Source: Nymphaea colorata
Taxonomy: Eukaryota; Streptophyta; Magnoliopsida; Nymphaeales; Nymphaeaceae
NCBI RefSeq assembly: GCF_008831285.2
Contig: NC_045147.1
Span: forward strand, 21,344,981-21,408,980
Direction: 5' to 3'
Length of the DNA stretch: 64,000 nt
Shown: in pieces, positions 51,632-63,430 of the stretch
Numbering within the stretch: position 1 is the stretch's first letter
Layout of the letters: every line of letters begins with the position of its first letter
The notes under the pieces: model-generated
Database searches by the model: none
The model's input: the letters and a program-made list of their open reading frames with translations, nothing else
Told to the model about the DNA's origin: nothing
Made by a program: the position numbers and the translations under genes

Positions 51632-53292
51632 ACCTAGACTTCTGCCTTCTTCTCCTTCTTTTTCCTAGGACAAACGACACAAAATGCAGGAGGGAGGAAG
51701 GAAAAGAGAAACCTAAGGAGCTTCATTTGTTGATTCAGATGAGTAGTGACTCATGAGGTCGGCTTTGAACTTGGACTGTCCAACATGACTCTTAATGGGC
51801 ATCAGGCTGGACTCAGTGCCAAAACAGATTAATTGTTTGGACTGGATCATATTCAGCCACTATTTTTTACTAAGCTTGTTAAAGGCAATGAAGTGCTAGG
51901 AGTTTCTCGTACCAATATCTAGGAGATTCATCCCCAAATCGCAGTTTGCTAACAATACCTTCTAAATACAAAAAATTTTCAATCTTCAAGTTAGACAAAA
52001 TGACTCCAAAATGACAAGCTCACTTGACATTCCATGTCTCAGAACTGCCATAACAAGAGTTTCTTTTTATGTATCTGAATAAAGCCGTGCAAAGATCAAA
52101 ATTAAGAAAATTATATCTGCCAACATGAATCTTGACTTGGTTTTCTGAAGAAAAAGCTGATATATGTGGAAGATAGATGTAGCTAGAATTTGACTCCAGA
52201 AATTACTCACAAACAGATACCCTACAATAAAAGCAATGCCATCAAAATGCTTTTCAAACAGAGCGCCTGAAATTGAAACAATTACTAGAGCGAGCTTTTC
52301 TGTAGATACTTTGAGAATAACAAGGTGCACCAAGCATTCCAAAAAACATATCCTAGAGTATTCTAAATTGGAACAAATTCCAACAAAATTATGGTAGGAC
52401 AACCTGTCTACTGTACGTGCAGCTTTATAAAATCCAAGAAGCTCAATTCAAAAAACCTTAAATTGTTTTTTTGAAAATTTTGAGCAGCTAAGGGTCTTAA
52501 ACCAATAAGGACAGCATATTTTTGAAAACTCACCCAAAACTTAGATGTTCAGATCAAAGAATTCCGGTTCAGGAGCAGAAATACATATTCAGTTAATCGT
52601 AAGGCAGGAAATTAGAAAGACAAAAAGAAATGCAGTTTAATGTAAAACGAGCTTCAGCAACAAAAGAAGAACCTTTAGATTGTGCAATCAAGAAAGCCAG
52701 AACCAGTCAGATACACATTGATACCTTCTTCAATAACATGTGTAATGGATTCAACTCTTCAAATACAGAAGGACATATCCAATAAACAAAATAATCAGTT
52801 AAGGAGAAAAAACGATGGCAAAACATAATTAGAATAGCTTTAAAAGTATCAGAGGAGACTTTACAAAAGGTGCACGTTTTGCTTTAACGGAACCAATATT
52901 TTTAAATGCGTGACCAAAAAAAATCAAGTCCTTCGGTGTCAATAATGGCAGAACAGGAAATTAACGGTTTTCCAATAACAGGAAATTGTCTATAGATTAA
53001 AACATCATGATTAATTGAAAATAACAAATTACAAGCAACACAAACGATAAAAACACTGCAAAACGAGTTGTTTTTCAGTTAGCCAGGTGAGTTGAGGGTA
53101 GGGATTCCTTGCAGCTGTATCTGATGCAGTGGCAAGGAGACCCTGTTCGGGCAAGAGCGAGAGAGAGTGGCGAGAGCTGTCGGGCGGCCATTGCAGGCCG
53201 GCGGCCTTCGTTCGAGAGAGTGAGGGCGAGGGGCAAGAGCGGCAGCCTTCGTTCGAGAGAAAGGAAGGAGAGGGGTGGGCGCACCCTTGTCC

Positions 53293-53323
<31 letters not shown>

Positions 53324-53450
53324 AGAGACCTGCGCACACAGTCCGGCGCCGGCGTGAAGCTCGTGGATGCAACAAAGAAGGGGGGAATACGATGCGCAGA
53401 GGGCTTCGCGGAACAGAGGCCACGAAGATCGAACGTTTCTTTATAAACTT
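51030..53450 (-). other. Upstream region and probable 5' leader intron of AK6
   Basis: No coding exon is seen in this 2.4 kb. A minus-strand TATAAA lies at 53445-53440, followed by a GC-richer patch (53080-53430) that could hold a first non-coding exon. That patch contains a repeated phrase CCTTCGTTCGAGAGA at about 53205 and 53246 and a short GA array at about 53298-53316. A second GA array is at 51605-51632. The leader-intron model is inference. Confidence 0.35.
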
Positions 53451-53885
53451 ATAGGTCGCTATTTGTAAATTATTTTATCCCATGCCGTTGCTTGTGATTT
53501 CCAAAATCCTGGGGAGTTATTTGTAAGCACATCAAAAGTTGAGCTTTATTTATAAATTCCTCGTTCTCAATAATTAGTTGTAAATATTTTTCATTAACTA
53601 AATATTCCAGCCGCTTAAAGGGCGGTTACAAATGGATCAAATCAGCGTTGAAATAACCCGTTTCTGTTTTAAGTCGCAAAGTGCCGTATGTGGGGCATTT
53701 GGATCCGTATATGATGGCATTTTAAAACTAAAAAATATATTACAATTTTATTAAACAATGTATGTTGTTTGTCATAGCATTCTTCTTCCTACGATGATGA
53801 AATATGTAAACCACTTGATGGAAGGTGCCCTGTAACACTTAAAAAAAGGAAAAATTAAAAGTCGTTTTTCAATATAATTTTATTA

Positions 53886-54030
53886 AAATATATGCTATTT
53901 AATAAGAGTGGAGTCAAAATAATTTATAATTAATAAATTTTCAATTGATCTTAGAATAGTGACCCAGGTCTAGTGGAGCTGCCTCAATAACTAGACTTAG
54001 ATCCACGTAAATCCAACATATAAATTTAAG
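53886..54030. repeat. Dispersed repeat, copy related to 62155-62270
   Basis: Both stretches share in order TGGAG, TATAATTA, AAATTTTCA(A/G)TTGA, AGTGA and AACTAGAC(T/C)TAGAT. They are diverged copies of one AT-rich element without visible ends. Confidence 0.55.
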
Positions 54031-54261
54031 GTTTAGATTTCACAAGATATGCGCCCTATAGAAATCCCACCTGTCTCTGGTTCTCCGCCCTTTAAAACTT
54101 GATCAAGTAATACAAACGAATACAGCTTCAATACCCTAGGCTCTTCTTCATTTTGAGAGGTGTAACCAAAATATTTAAGATAAAGATTATATCGTATATC
54201 ACCAAAATAATTTGAACAGATGACATTGCATTCCAGATTGCGTGGTATGGCTGCTTGCATG

Positions 54262-54366
<105 letters not shown>

Positions 54367-55086
54367 GTGTGTGTGTGTTCCATTTTGAGGGGTCATATTT
54401 TGATTACGATTAAAGTTTCAAGTTCTCCATTTCCTTCAAAAGACGCTGACTTTTGCTGGTAGTTAACTGCCAAATAACGGGCGGTTGAACTGCCATAGCT
54501 GATGCTTCAAATGATACCGAATGACTACCTTGTTTAAGTATTGCAGGTTGTTCACAGTGTCATAACATGATAACGAGGCCTGATCACCCACCTCTTTCAC
54601 AGAAATATGATCGATCACCCTGTTGAAGAGCGAAAAAGACAGAAACTATACACAATAGGGGAGGAAACAATGTTAAGTAATTAGCTCCAACACTTTGCAT
54701 CGCGTCAAGCTTCTTCTGCAAGAGAGAGGAGCACCCTTACTAAAGACTAACCAGAACAAGGCTTTGTAGAAATAACTCCGGTACAGTGAACGAAGTAAAC
54801 GCCTTATTCCTCACAAACTTATCATTTAGCAGGAGAACTAAAACTTAAAGTTGAAAAGAACAGGCTTTAATTGCTGCTAATGGTACACACAGATTCTCTT
54901 CACAAGCAGTTTCTGGGGTGCCCCCAAAAGCACTTATGGTAATTGGGTTCCACTCAAAACCAAGAATTTGCTCATCATTTCCACTGCTAGCAGAGCAGTT
55001 CAGTAACTCCAGGAAACTCTCAGATTGTGTTGGATGAGATTAATACATATCTTGCTGCATAGTACTGAACAGGGCCATGATCTCAC

Positions 55087-56174
55087 TTAATCGATATCAT
55101 CAAATTCCACAAGCCTCGCCAAGCCCATGTCAAACCCCGGGAAACTGAAGTCCCCCGCACCTACTTCACCACCGTAGGAGCCCAGTCTCAGCTGTTTCAA
55201 GAGATCAAAGGGCCCGTCGGCACCGAGATGCAGCGAAGAGTAGTGAGCGGCCGGCCGGTGGCCGTGTGCAGGCTCGTTCGGCAGGTCTTCATTGTCTTCT
55301 TGCTTGAAGATGGGAAAGGAGGAGTGGGGAGGGAAGCAGGAGGAGGGCATGGAGTTGGTTTCAAAGTTTAGAAAAAATTCTTGCCTATCGGCTGGGTCTG
55401 CTGCTGCTGCTGCTGCTGCAAGGTCCGGACTGCAGCGCGTGGGCTTGCAAGTGTGGCTGCTCATGTAGGTGATCTGCAGGAGCGAAGGGTTGTGGTCTAG
55501 CCTTTGCACCTGCTTGATTGCTGGGCAGCCTTGGTCGAACTTGTGGGTGCAACGGAAGTAGCTCCTGATCAGTCAAAATTTCAGGTCAGGTCGACACATG
55601 AGAGGTATTTAGAAAGAGAGAGAGAGAGAGAGAGATCATGCGGACTTTCACTTTATACAGTCACCGGATCAGAGAGAGATTAGTTTCAGGACAAATAGTA
55701 CATGTCCAGTGTATTGGTTAATAATTCTCACCACATAAATGCTCTCATGTTCGAATATTTTAAATGCAGCTGCTTAAGTTAAGGTATATATCACAGAAAA
55801 GAGACTGTTACATGAGAACTTTTGTTATTTCACAAAAGGCCAAACTTCTCTACGTGTGTGTGCACACGATAGATGTTCTAGGTACACCTACACCCACTAA
55901 ATAAAAATATATATATTCTTCATCATAGATGCCTCTACATACTGTTTTTAGTAAAGAGCAAGTTTATAAAACGTAATGTATGGCTTCGCATCTCAAACAT
56001 CAGCTGGTCGTGTGCCAATTATTAAACAACGGGCATGAAACAACGACATTATTCCCAGCAAACAGCACAAATTCAATGTACATATAAGATCTGACAACGC
56101 AGTCTCACTAAGGTTTCAGAACATAGATTTAAGCACTTTAAGGGTCCAAAATAATAACTATCAAATAAAACACG

Positions 56175-56205
<31 letters not shown>

Positions 56206-56533
56206 TACAAAATTGAAATTAATTATTCTTGGGTGGTCGAATCGATTTGAGGAACTCAATCCAAAAGGAAACAGAAGTAGACGAGCCCTGAGCAATCATT
56301 TCGTCTCTTAGGCTTTGCATGGAGGAGAAGATATAGTTTAAGGACAGACGCAACGGCCGTTTGTTGAATGCATACTATTGTCAAATCATCACCAATTACT
56401 TGTGAGGCTGTTGAAGAAAATTTTGTGAAAAACGTAGGTCGATTTTGTCATTACTTTGGATCACTCAAGTAATCAAAGTTAGCTCACCAAACAAGTAATT
56501 GCTTATAACACACATACAGACACACATAAAATA

Positions 56534-56586
<53 letters not shown>

Positions 56587-59001
56587 GGCACACTCTCTGA
56601 TGATCTGAGATTCCTTAATTTTCTTGAGTTGGAAGCGCAAAGCTTCTACGTTTTAACTCTAGATTTGACCTTAAACATGCTTTATAGATCAAGATGAGGG
56701 GAATGAGAAAACCTTGGAAATTTAGACCCCAGAATATCCTTTTGTCCGTACTTTCGCCACGCATATCCATCCTCCTCATGGACTGCGGAGATCGTTGTCG
56801 TAGTTGCTGGAATTTGTGACGGTTTCCTGCCATGCAGAATTCGTGAGGAAAGGGAAGACAAGGTTTAAGTGAAAGACAGAAAGAGCAAAGCCGCTAAAAG
56901 ACTTCTGCTACTAACGTCCATGGCAAATGAGAGCAGCATGATCTTCTACATGAGCCGCGTCCGTTTTAGATTTCCAGGGCATCTCCTTGGTTAAGCTAGA
57001 ACCCATTTTTCTTTAGCTTTCATTTATTTCATTGTGAGAGAGGAGGAAGAGTTTGGACGGGAGAAAAGTATTCTCTGAGAAAATATATTGAAGCTTTGCC
57101 AAGAAAGACAAATATGCTGCTGCTGCTCTGCCAAGAATGTGGAGCTACAGAGAAAACATAAGTGTCTTATAATGGACTCCAAGTAGGGAAAATGTGGCTT
57201 CTAACGTTCGTTTACTCAAGAACAATCACCATTTTTCCTGGAAACCAGAAGATTTTCATGGCAAAATAGTTGAAAAAAAGGGTCTTTGTGTATCATTCAA
57301 TGAAGGAGACTCTCTCTTGTTTAAATCTTTTCCCTTGAAATATTTCTTCTTGAAGCTTCCCGATTCCGGGGCTTAGGCGAATTGTGAGAAAAAACTTCAC
57401 CTCGCCTGATTGAGAAAATAAATTATTTCCAGAACTAAATTAACTCCGAATAAACTTTTACTCCATATGTTCAAGCATGTACATGCGTTTAAGACGAACA
57501 ATTCCTCATGGCGTTCGTCGTTCTTGCACCAATCTAATGCCTATGGAACATATATATAGTGAAAATTTGGTATGCAAATGCAAGGAAAATGTTGTCTTCC
57601 AACAATTTATATCCTAGCTTCTTCGGTTTTTGTTAACCCAAAACGACGTAAGGTTGTGCCCACTTTGAGTTTCCATCATTGTTTTGGAGAGTGAAGCAAT
57701 TTCCACTGATCAGGATCGCCCTTCCCCCGCCCTACCTGACCAGAGGCTGATCGCCCGCCTTTGATAGAAATTTTTTATTTATAAAAGCATCTTATGTTTA
57801 GATGGATTTTTAGAACTTAAAAAGAAAAACATTTTCTGAAACACTGTTTCACAAAAAGATAAGGTTGATCTATCATAAATGATTGAGAATGAATGCATGC
57901 ATAATGTTCGGAGTAAGTAAAAAGTACTCTTCAATTGTTTTTTTAATTAAATGTGTCAAACTGAGATGAATTGGACTGAAACATGTGCCTGCAGGCGCGC
58001 GTTATCTAGATTAATTGCAGTGCATAAGGTGGCGAGTTCAATTGCTTTTGTGAATCTAAAAACCACATCAGACCTGATCGATCTGTTTGCAAACGGTTTG
58101 TTTAGGTTAAAAAATATATCAAGATAAAGAAAAACTAACATGTCCCAGCTCTTGAAAGTGGGCATGACCTAAATACAACTGCTTTATTGAATTAACGATG
58201 TATAATTCATAAATTTATCACCAATGTGATAATTAATTTTGTATAAACCGAGTACTTTCCACTATATGGAGTTATGATTCAATGTACCAAAATAAAATGC
58301 TAAAATCCACCGCTTTTTCAACCTCACAAAACATTTGTTGAAAACAAATAAAGGATTATAGCCCCACTAGGACTAGTTCATCAAGGAATGCGAATTTAGA
58401 ACCCTGAAAAAGGTGATGCGATTAGGTTTAACTCTCTATAGTAAAACCACAATGCCCACTAATTATCTTTACAAATAGTTAGCTATATGCCTTGAGTTGC
58501 ATACGGAAGAAACCTTGATTTCATTTTAGGCATTTAGACTTCATCTTAATGCATTCATAACATGAAATCAGCTAAAGAAAGTTTCAGTAAGATACCAGAA
58601 AGATCGCTAATCTGCCTCTATGCACAGTTGGTACATAAGCAAACTAAACTATACCATGATCACCATTGTAAGAAGCGAAAACCTCACCTCTTTTTACAGC
58701 TTCCCCGCACTTGAGCCTCTGCATTCTCCCTCGCAGGGCTCTCCGAGAGCTGGACAGCAAGAACCGGCTCTCCCGCCGTCCTCCGGCCGCCCTCGTCGGG
58801 CTTCAGGATGCCGATGGCCGACTCGAAAGAGTGGACGACGGCCTCGATGAGGACCCTCTGCATCTCGTGCCGGCCGTCGTCGTCCGACGGTGCTGCCATC
58901 AAACTCAGCAACTGTCGTGCATACCGGTGCCCTTCGCTCAGTTCCCTGATCAGCTTCCTTTGTTCTCTAAACTCTTCGTCCTCTCTTGACATCATCGTCA
59001 T
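55087..59001 (-). CDS. Group III WRKY transcription factor (3 exons)
   Basis: WRKY factors bind W-boxes; group III members mostly act in defence, salicylate signalling and senescence. Exons 59001-58688, 56826-56713 and 55564-55087 join in phase 2 with GT-AG introns and give 301 residues. Exon 1 has the group III N-terminal helix region (KLIRELSEGHRYARQLLSL, later SFESAIGIL). The splice gives CKKR|KPSQ. WRKYGQK is at residues 128-134, and the zinc finger is C148-x7-C156-x23-H180-x-C182, the C2HC form that defines group III. Intron 2 sits at the Arg of FPR|SYFRC, the conserved position for this class. The C-terminal third is poorly conserved, with a poly-Ala run and an acidic end (VEFDDID). The first ATG in frame is 59001; upstream is only a TTG. 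Intron 1 is 1.86 kb. Closest relatives (WRKY41/53/30 or 70/54 types) cannot be decided here. Confidence 0.94.
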
Positions 59002-59413
59002 CCTCTCTCCCTTCAATTATTGCTCTCTGAAACAAAACAAAACCATATTGAATCGACAAAAGATTGATCTTCGAAGAAAGCTTCCGAGCATGAGATCAGC
59101 AGGTTCCTGGAACGAACTGATCACTCTTGTTTCTTCTCCAAACGCGAACCTTTTTCATCACAAGCAAAAGAACATACCTAATTGCAGTTCGGTAGCGTTG
59201 CCGTCTATATCACAGACAAGTCACAGTCCCTTCCGTTTACTTCTTCTGTCCAAAAACCGACTGCCCATTAAAACTCAGAACTCCATCACTCTGCTGACAG
59301 CTCAACAAATTTATTCAGAGCTGGTATTCCGCTGCATCCCTCTCTCTCGCCATTCATAGAGAGAGGAAGGCAAGGCAGAGGAAGACAGATGCTCGAGTGT
59401 GATGTAAGCAACA

Positions 59414-59472
59414 TGACGTCATGGAGACCTAAGGGTCGCCATATGGGCGGTGGACAATTTTGCCCTTTGACT
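59414..59472 (-). promoter_or_regulatory. TGACGTCA and W-box in the WRKY upstream region
   Basis: TGACGTCA at 59414-59421 is the palindromic site of bZIP/TGA factors. TTGACT at 59467-59472 is a W-box. They lie about 410-470 bases upstream of the WRKY ATG. TGA factors and WRKYs themselves regulate many group III WRKY genes, so salicylate response and self-regulation are plausible but not shown. Confidence 0.45.
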
Positions 59473-59499
59473 TTTATGGGACAAAACTGCCCATGCTGC

Positions 59500-60846
59500 G
59501 CTTATACTCGTTGGCGTGATTTTGATTAGCGGAATTAATAAAGAGAGATTAGGAAGGTTACTGGATAAGCATGCAGTGTGGACCATCCAAGTTGGAGATT
59601 GATAATGGAGAGATGTGGGTGGTGGTGGCGGGACTCTATGTTTCGTGAAAAGTAGTGGCTTTATAAACTAATCCCTTAAATCCCCACCGTCCGATTCCAA
59701 CGTGATCTTTGTCACGAGCTCTCAGGATGATGCACATTTTGGGCCAGGTTGTCGGACCAATAAGATGCTAATTACCCGGTTTTCAAACTTGTTAATGTTG
59801 CAATTTACTATGAAAACAACCCATGTGCCTCTCTTAAGAAGGGGGTGCAATAAAGGCCCAAAAAACTATATACATATATAATATATATACATAAAGAATC
59901 TTCGCAAAGCTGAGTCCTTGTTGAGGTTGCTTCCTAAGAGGTAAACCTTGTGTAAAAGCTTTGATCATGTTAATGAATTTGTGACATGACCTATCATGTT
60001 TGCTTTTACTCCTGCCAGCTTAAGTTTATCGTTGTAGTACATTGAGTGGTAAGGTCGTCTACCTCCTAAAGCAAATTGTATGCAAATCTTAAAGTGGTCA
60101 TTGTCACGGTTCAGTATGCTCCTTCTTTGGATCGTAATAGGTTTTAAACCCTGTAAACATAAAGGTGGCGAACTGAAGGTAGTAATCTCTCTTAAAAACT
60201 GACCTTAAAAGAAAAAAAAAATTCATCCATTTGTGGTGGTACGTTTTAGACATTGTGAGCAATATAACGTGATCATTGGAAAGGAACATCCATCCTCACA
60301 TTCTTATATGATGTTGTCTACACCAAAAAAAAAAAAAAGGAAAAAAAAAGAAAGGGTGTCCGTATCACAATGTTTGGTTTTATATTAGCAGGACGGAAGG
60401 AGTTTGCAATCGAACATAAAATTTTGTTATAAATGTATTTCATGTTTGCATGTTCTACTTAGTTTCTTTTGTTAACGAGGAAATTTATTCTACGGCCGGA
60501 TGGCAAAAAAAAACTTAAAACTGTTGCTAAAAGTCTTTAGTCACATTGGCATCAGTGACAGTCATTTATCCCTCGGGATCGTGTTTGTCATGCTTTGATG
60601 TATCTGCAAAAAAATCATCAATTAGAAGTCTCATTGGGCTGGGCTACGTGCCCACTATTAGAACGGAAGAAGGTGTAGAAGTTAACACCTTTGAAAAACG
60701 GGGAATTTTATCAGGCATTTTTATCAATTTACAAGTATATATCGTGTCTGAATACCGCGATACCTTGAAATACCGGTTCCAGGTCGTTGTTTGCATGATG
60801 GAAAAAGTTGTCCCGTAGCGCCTTGCCCAGCCTGCGAAAATACTAA

Positions 60847-60877
<31 letters not shown>

Positions 60878-61394
60878 GGGCTGGCCTACGTGGCTGAGCC
60901 CAGCCGAATCGACGTGATGTGCGGCCACGATGCGCCTTAGCTGTTGGATGGACGGCTCAGGAAGCAATACCAGAAACGGATCTGGCAAGCGGTTCTTCAG
61001 GAAAGCGCGTTGCTCGCCCAGACGCAAAGTTACGGAAATGCAACAGGTGGATTCGGTCAAGGACGAAAAAGGGTCGCACGAGGCCGCTTGGCTGGACAAC
61101 CCGGAGGGTCCTCCTGATCAGTTTTGACTTTTGAGAGGATCGAGAGGAATTTGCCATGGCGCTCCCCTGGCACGCCCGCAGGTAGGCGCAAAGATGTCGC
61201 CTCGCTTTTGATTCTTCTGCGAATCGCAATTAGTGGTCGCCATGAGCTCCTTCACAAGTGGGCCTCTTTAATTAGTTAACTAATCAAAGCCAGGATCCAT
61301 AAAAATACTCTATTTTGGCCCAGTGCAGCGTGCACCTCCTTCTAAAAAAAACAAGCATAATAAATTTAATTTTCATGAAATTACCAACGTTTGT

Positions 61395-61442
<48 letters not shown>

Positions 61443-61995
61443 ACCAGCAAAAAAGACTGTATTTTCAGTTCATAATGTGAACTAAAAAGAGAAAGTCTAT
61501 AAGGTGCTGTCAAAATGCATGTGAATCGGCCAGCCTAACTCAAGACCATTTATTTCCACATATGAATTATGAAAGACATATGGCCCTCAAATTGCCATCA
61601 ATTTAAAGAAAAGCATGTCTATGGTCCGTGCTGTCGAGCTTAAGATCCCTTTATCTTGTAATATAAAATGTTCTTAAATTCAAGACACCATTGGGCGAGT
61701 GGATTTATTGGCTCCTGGGATTTGTTAAGAACCTTTATACACCTTGCAATCACATGGTTAAAAAGCTGCTGCTTGTTAAAATAATTCACCAAGAATGCAT
61801 CCATATGGTTTTCATATGCAACATGTCAATTGCATGCAAAAATTTTAAAAAAAAAATGTCGTGATTTTGTATATTCGATTTATGTTTTCACACAAAAGCC
61901 ACTTACAGAAGTTGGTAGGTGCGAGGAATTAGTAGCAATTAACTACTAACAGCTTGTGCACAGCAGATTCCTGTAGGTATTAGAAAAACACATTC

Positions 61996-62026
<31 letters not shown>

Positions 62027-62150
62027 CACGTGAACAGTACACCGTAATAGGAAATTCTTGAATCAAGTCTCAATTCCGTAACCTTGTATCATAAACAAGA
62101 CGTTCCGTTCAGTGTGTTCCACAGGGATAACGGAGAATGCCTTCCAGTAA
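59500..62150. other. Intergenic region right of WRKY
   Basis: No recognisable gene. A GC-rich patch at about 60810-61210 contains a GCCGGA hexamer array (60848-60877) and open frames on both strands. The longest plus-strand candidate is 65 codons from ATG 60930, whose end (EAAWLDNPEGPPDQF) is not one I can place. (AT)n arrays lie at 61399-61440 and about 62000-62024. Confidence 0.45.
60848..60877. repeat. GCCGGA hexamer array (about five units)
   Basis: Five GCCGGA-type units in a row, in the only GC-rich patch of this flank. On the minus strand it would read as a Gly-Ser repeat in one open frame. Confidence 0.85.
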
Positions 62151-62270
62151 GGAATGGAGCTAGAAAAAAAAAATTATGAGGCACTAAATATATAATTATC
62201 AAATTTTCAGTTGACCTTGAACCAGTGATTCGGATCTTGTAGAGTTGTCCTATATAACTAGACCTAGATA

Positions 62271-62720
62271 AGTGGCGGAGGTAGAAAAATTGGCTGGAGG
62301 GACACTTGTTTAAAAATACTCAAATCTAGAGGAACACTTATATATATATAAGGACAAATATTTAAGATTTTCATTTAAAAATAAATAACTTTTAAGAGAC
62401 TCGTGTGGGCTAAATTACCCAGGTCCAACATGTAAATTAAAAGTTTAAGTTGGGCTCAGTATGGCATATGCCGGACAAAAACCCAATGTATCACCACTCC
62501 TGCCTCATAGACCTTCTTCTGTTGCTTAATTTCACCTCTTGGTCGCCCTACCATGAACGCATTAGTAGTAGCGGAATTACATGTGGACTGGTGTTGCCTA
62601 CACCATCCCATTATATTGCAATAGGAGCTGGAGTTAGGTCCCGACACATGTAGTACCCACACCAAGCTTGGGTCCGTGACTTAAGTACCCCATTAAGCCA
62701 AAAATCCTGGTTCCGCCACT
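62271..62720. mobile_element. Possible TIR element with AGTGGCGGA ends (450 bp)
   Basis: It starts AGTGGCGGA and ends TCCGCCACT, a perfect 9-bp inverted end with weaker similarity beyond. No target duplication is evident. Its right third matches the repeat at 49009-49145. GGCGGA starts of the same kind occur near 43499 and 45664. Non-coding. Confidence 0.4.
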
Positions 62721-62907
62721 GTTCACTAGTGAAATAAACGAATCCTACTAGTGTTTATGTACTCAATAAAATTTGAGCTCCCAAATCTTTTATTTTGCTT
62801 TATTTGTCACCTGAAAAGATCTTTGAGCCCGGAAGTACAAGTAGATCCCAGATCACTCTTGATATGGTAGATCTCTTCCGCTAGAATTCTTTCTCAGTTA
62901 TGTTTGT

Positions 62908-63170
62908 ACAAGATAATGTAAGAAATGATAAAACCATGACTACCCATGTGACGGCTATAGAAAGCCTATTTCCAAAGCTTATATTAAATAATCCTCTTAA
63001 CAGATCAAACACGTACCATGGCTACCCATGTGACAGTTATGGAAAACCTACTTTCAAAGCTTATTTTAAAGTATACATTCTCCTACCTATAAGAGATCGT
63101 ACACGTGTTAAAACCATGGATGCCAATTTGACGAATTACTCCCCAAGCTTTTATTTGGTACGATCTTGCA
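62908..63170. repeat. Degenerate tandem repeat, three units of about 80-100 bp
   Basis: Units share (A/T)ACCATG(G/A), (T/G)ACCCATGTGAC or CCAATTTGAC, and (C/T)AAAGCTTAT or CAAGCTTTTAT. The shared CCATG occurs at 62934, 63016 and 63114. HindIII-type AAGCTT recurs in every unit. Confidence 0.65.
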
Positions 63171-63237
63171 TAATAATGCGAAATTAACGAGTTATAATGA
63201 CTGTCAAATATGACTAATATATATATATATATATAGA

Positions 63238-63345
63238 CTCTCTGCCTCCAAAGTCTACCTCCAAAGTCTATGTTAGAGGATCATCTTCCATATATATATA
63301 TATACCTCCAAAGTCTATGTTAGTAGGATCATCTCCCATAGAATG
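63238..63345. repeat. Short tandem copies of a CCTCCAAAGTCTA unit
   Basis: CCTCCAAAGTCTA(C/T) occurs three times; two copies continue ATGTTAG and GGATCATCT(T/C)CCAT. (AT)n arrays separate or follow the copies, the largest at about 63368-63422. Confidence 0.7.
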
Positions 63346-63362
63346 ACACTCATGAGAATATA

Positions 63363-63430
<68 letters not shown>

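Noticed and set aside
53029-53446. Overlapping Ser/Leu-rich and Arg/Glu-rich frames
   Set aside because: They arise from GA/CT-rich DNA on both strands, and no family is recognisable.
56920-57010. MGSSLTKEMPWKSKT open frame as an alternative first exon of the WRKY gene
   Set aside because: No donor in it supplies the phase needed at 56826, whereas exon 1 at 59001-58688 supplies phase 2 and carries the group III N-terminal helices.
62908-63170. CRISPR-like spacing of repeats
   Set aside because: Units are degenerate, spacing is uneven and the DNA is plant nuclear, so it is a minisatellite-like array.
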